Positions 62,934-64,000 of a stretch of DNA of 64,000 nt are shown here, piece by piece (the first letter of the stretch is position 1; every line of letters starts with the position of its first letter). Position numbers and translations under genes: made by a program. The stretch covers positions 1-64,000 of the forward strand of contig CAKNIB010000005.1 of the NCBI GenBank assembly GCA_930979925.1. The letters run 5' to 3'. The stretch comes from an uncultured Clostridia bacterium (GTDB lineage Bacteria > Bacillota > Clostridia > Christensenellales > UBA1242). The notes under the pieces were generated by a model. It saw only the letters and a list, made by a program, of their open reading frames with translations. It ran no database searches and was not told the origin of the DNA.

Positions 62934-64000
62934 ATGATTCAAGTTAGCAATGTCTCTCTGGCCTTTGGCGGACGAACATTATATAAAGACGTCAACTTAA
63001 AATTTACAAAAGGTAACTGCTACGGCATAATCGGCGCTAATGGCGCTGGTAAATCCACCTTTTTAAAGATACTTACCGGTGAAATAGAACCAAATACCGG
63101 CGAGATTTTTATCACGCCTGGCGAGAGAATGAGCGTGCTTGCTCAAAACCAAAACGCATATGATAACGAGACCGTGCTTGACACGGTTCTTCTTGGTCAT
63201 AAGAGACTTATGGAGGTACAAAAAGAAAAGGACGCCCTTTATGCCAAACCTGATTTTACTGAAGAGGACGGCATAAGAGCGGGCGAGCTTGAGACAGAGT
63301 TTGCCGAGCTCGGTGGTTGGGAGGCTGAAAGTGAAGCTAAAACGCTTCTACAAAATCTTGGAATAAGTGAAGAGCTATTTTATCAGCTTATGAAGGATGT
63401 TGACCCTAAAGAAAAGGTTAAAATCTTGCTTGCTCAGGCGCTTTTTGGAAATCCTGACATACTTGTCCTTGACGAGCCGACAAACAACCTTGACTTTAAA
63501 ACTGTGCGTTGGCTAGAAGACTTTTTGCTTGACTTTGAAAACTGCGTCATAATCGTTTCACACAACCGTCACTTTTTAAATAAAGTTTGTACGCATATTT
63601 GTGATGTTGATTATGGCAAAATCAACATGTATATTGGTAACTATGATTTTTGGTATGAGTCCAGTCAGCTCATCCTAAGGCAGATGAAAGACCAAAACAA
63701 GAAGGCAGAGCAAAGGGCTAAGGAGCTTAAAGAATTTATCGCTCGTTTCTCGGCTAACGCTTCTAAATCAAAACAGGCAACCAGTCGTAAACGTGAGCTT
63801 GAAAGGTTGACTCTTGAGGACATTAAGCCATCATCGAGAAAGTATCCTTACATCAATTTCGAATTTACTCAAGAGATAGGCAAAGAGGTATTAAAGGTTG
63901 AAGGGCTCAGTAAAGCTGGAATGTTTAAAAAACTTACTTTTAATATAGAAAAAGGGCAAAAAGTGGCATTTTTTGCAAAAAATAGCCAAGTTTTAACCAC
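62934..64000 (+). CDS. ABC-F ATPase, YkpA/YbiT-like (3' end outside window)
   Basis: A soluble tandem-ABC protein acting on ribosomes; the first 355 residues are visible. The first ABC domain has Walker A GANGAGKST (about residues 34-42), a degenerate signature VDPKEKVKILLAQALF in place of LSGGQ, and Walker B ILVLDEPTNNLD. This is the form seen in YkpA/YbiT. The inter-domain linker is charged (QMKDQNKKAEQRAKELKEF), and the second ABC domain begins near residue 320. No membrane spans are present. Whether it gives antibiotic resistance or is a translation factor like EttA cannot be told. Confidence 0.9.
   Translation, partial: MIQVSNVSLAFGGRTLYKDVNLKFTKGNCYGIIGANGAGKSTFLKILTGEIEPNTGEIFITPGERMSVLAQNQNAYDNETVLDTVLLGHKRLMEVQKEKDALYAKPDFTEEDGIRAGELETEFAELGGWEAESEAKTLLQNLGISEELFYQLMKDVDPKEKVKILLAQALFGNPDILVLDEPTNNLDFKTVRWLEDFLLDFENCVIIVSHNRHFLNKVCTHICDVDYGKINMYIGNYDFWYESSQLILRQMKDQNKKAEQRAKELKEFIARFSANASKSKQATSRKRELERLTLEDIKPSSRKYPYINFEFTQEIGKEVLKVEGLSKAGMFKKLTFNIEKGQKVAFFAKNSQVLT

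Overview
The window looks like a chromosomal segment of a low-GC, anaerobic member of the Firmicutes, probably an uncultured gut clostridial lineage. That placement is an inference. It rests on AT-rich intergenic DNA, strong AGGAGG-type ribosome binding sites, consensus TTGACA-17-TATAAT promoters, a lipoteichoic-acid-synthase-like sulfatase, cardiolipin synthase, a lipobox lipoprotein, and an oxygen-defence set of rubredoxin, rubrerythrin and desulfoferrodoxin. No rRNA, CRISPR array, transposase or prophage was recognised.

Layout. 1-500 holds two copies of a tRNA 3'-half-like repeat and several terminator hairpins. 502-2405 holds three membrane proteins. 2557-8308 is a gyrB-gyrA cluster interrupted by a DUF2441-type gene and a MazG-like pyrophosphohydrolase. 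A HelD-type helicase follows, then a 600 bp gene-free stretch (10607-11225) with clustered DnaA boxes that I read as the replication origin, then hisS. 12732-14645 is a two-gene operon of an ADP-ribosyltransferase-like protein and a protein with two HEPN RNase motifs, driven by a perfect promoter. 14737-24063 holds housekeeping genes (uvrC, an Ord/DapB-like dehydrogenase, tmk, an M16 peptidase, a CofE-like ligase, alr). 24099-33988 has an LtaS-like enzyme, a ZIP transporter, a GT2 glycosyltransferase coupled to a large helicase-nuclease, and rnhB. 34196-42069 has tRNA-Arg, a Nudix enzyme, two GNATs, the rubredoxin/rubrerythrin pair, asnS and aspS. 42243-44789 is a disturbed region with a truncated BspA-type leucine-rich-repeat gene, an MBL-fold protein, a DUF5011 protein and a frameshifted desulfoferrodoxin. 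45496-51754 has a U32 peptidase, a lipoprotein, a ferritin-like protein and cardiolipin synthase. 51884-62554 is one 3556-residue membrane-anchored surface protein. The window ends inside an ABC-F ATPase gene.

The most unusual structure is a family of four nested palindromes (8373-8518, 27925-28035, 42490-42605, 42756-42870). Each has an outer 9-11 bp stem that closes exactly three hairpin arms with almost no linker, giving a cloverleaf or four-way junction. Their primary sequences are largely unrelated, so the fold rather than the sequence is shared. Three lie 7-65 bp after a stop codon, and one adjoins a truncated surface-protein gene. The second most interesting item is the HEPN-HEPN plus ADP-ribosyltransferase-like operon, a candidate defence or toxin module. 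Several genes also appear to be expressed from leaderless mRNAs, with a -10 box 6-7 bases before the ATG.
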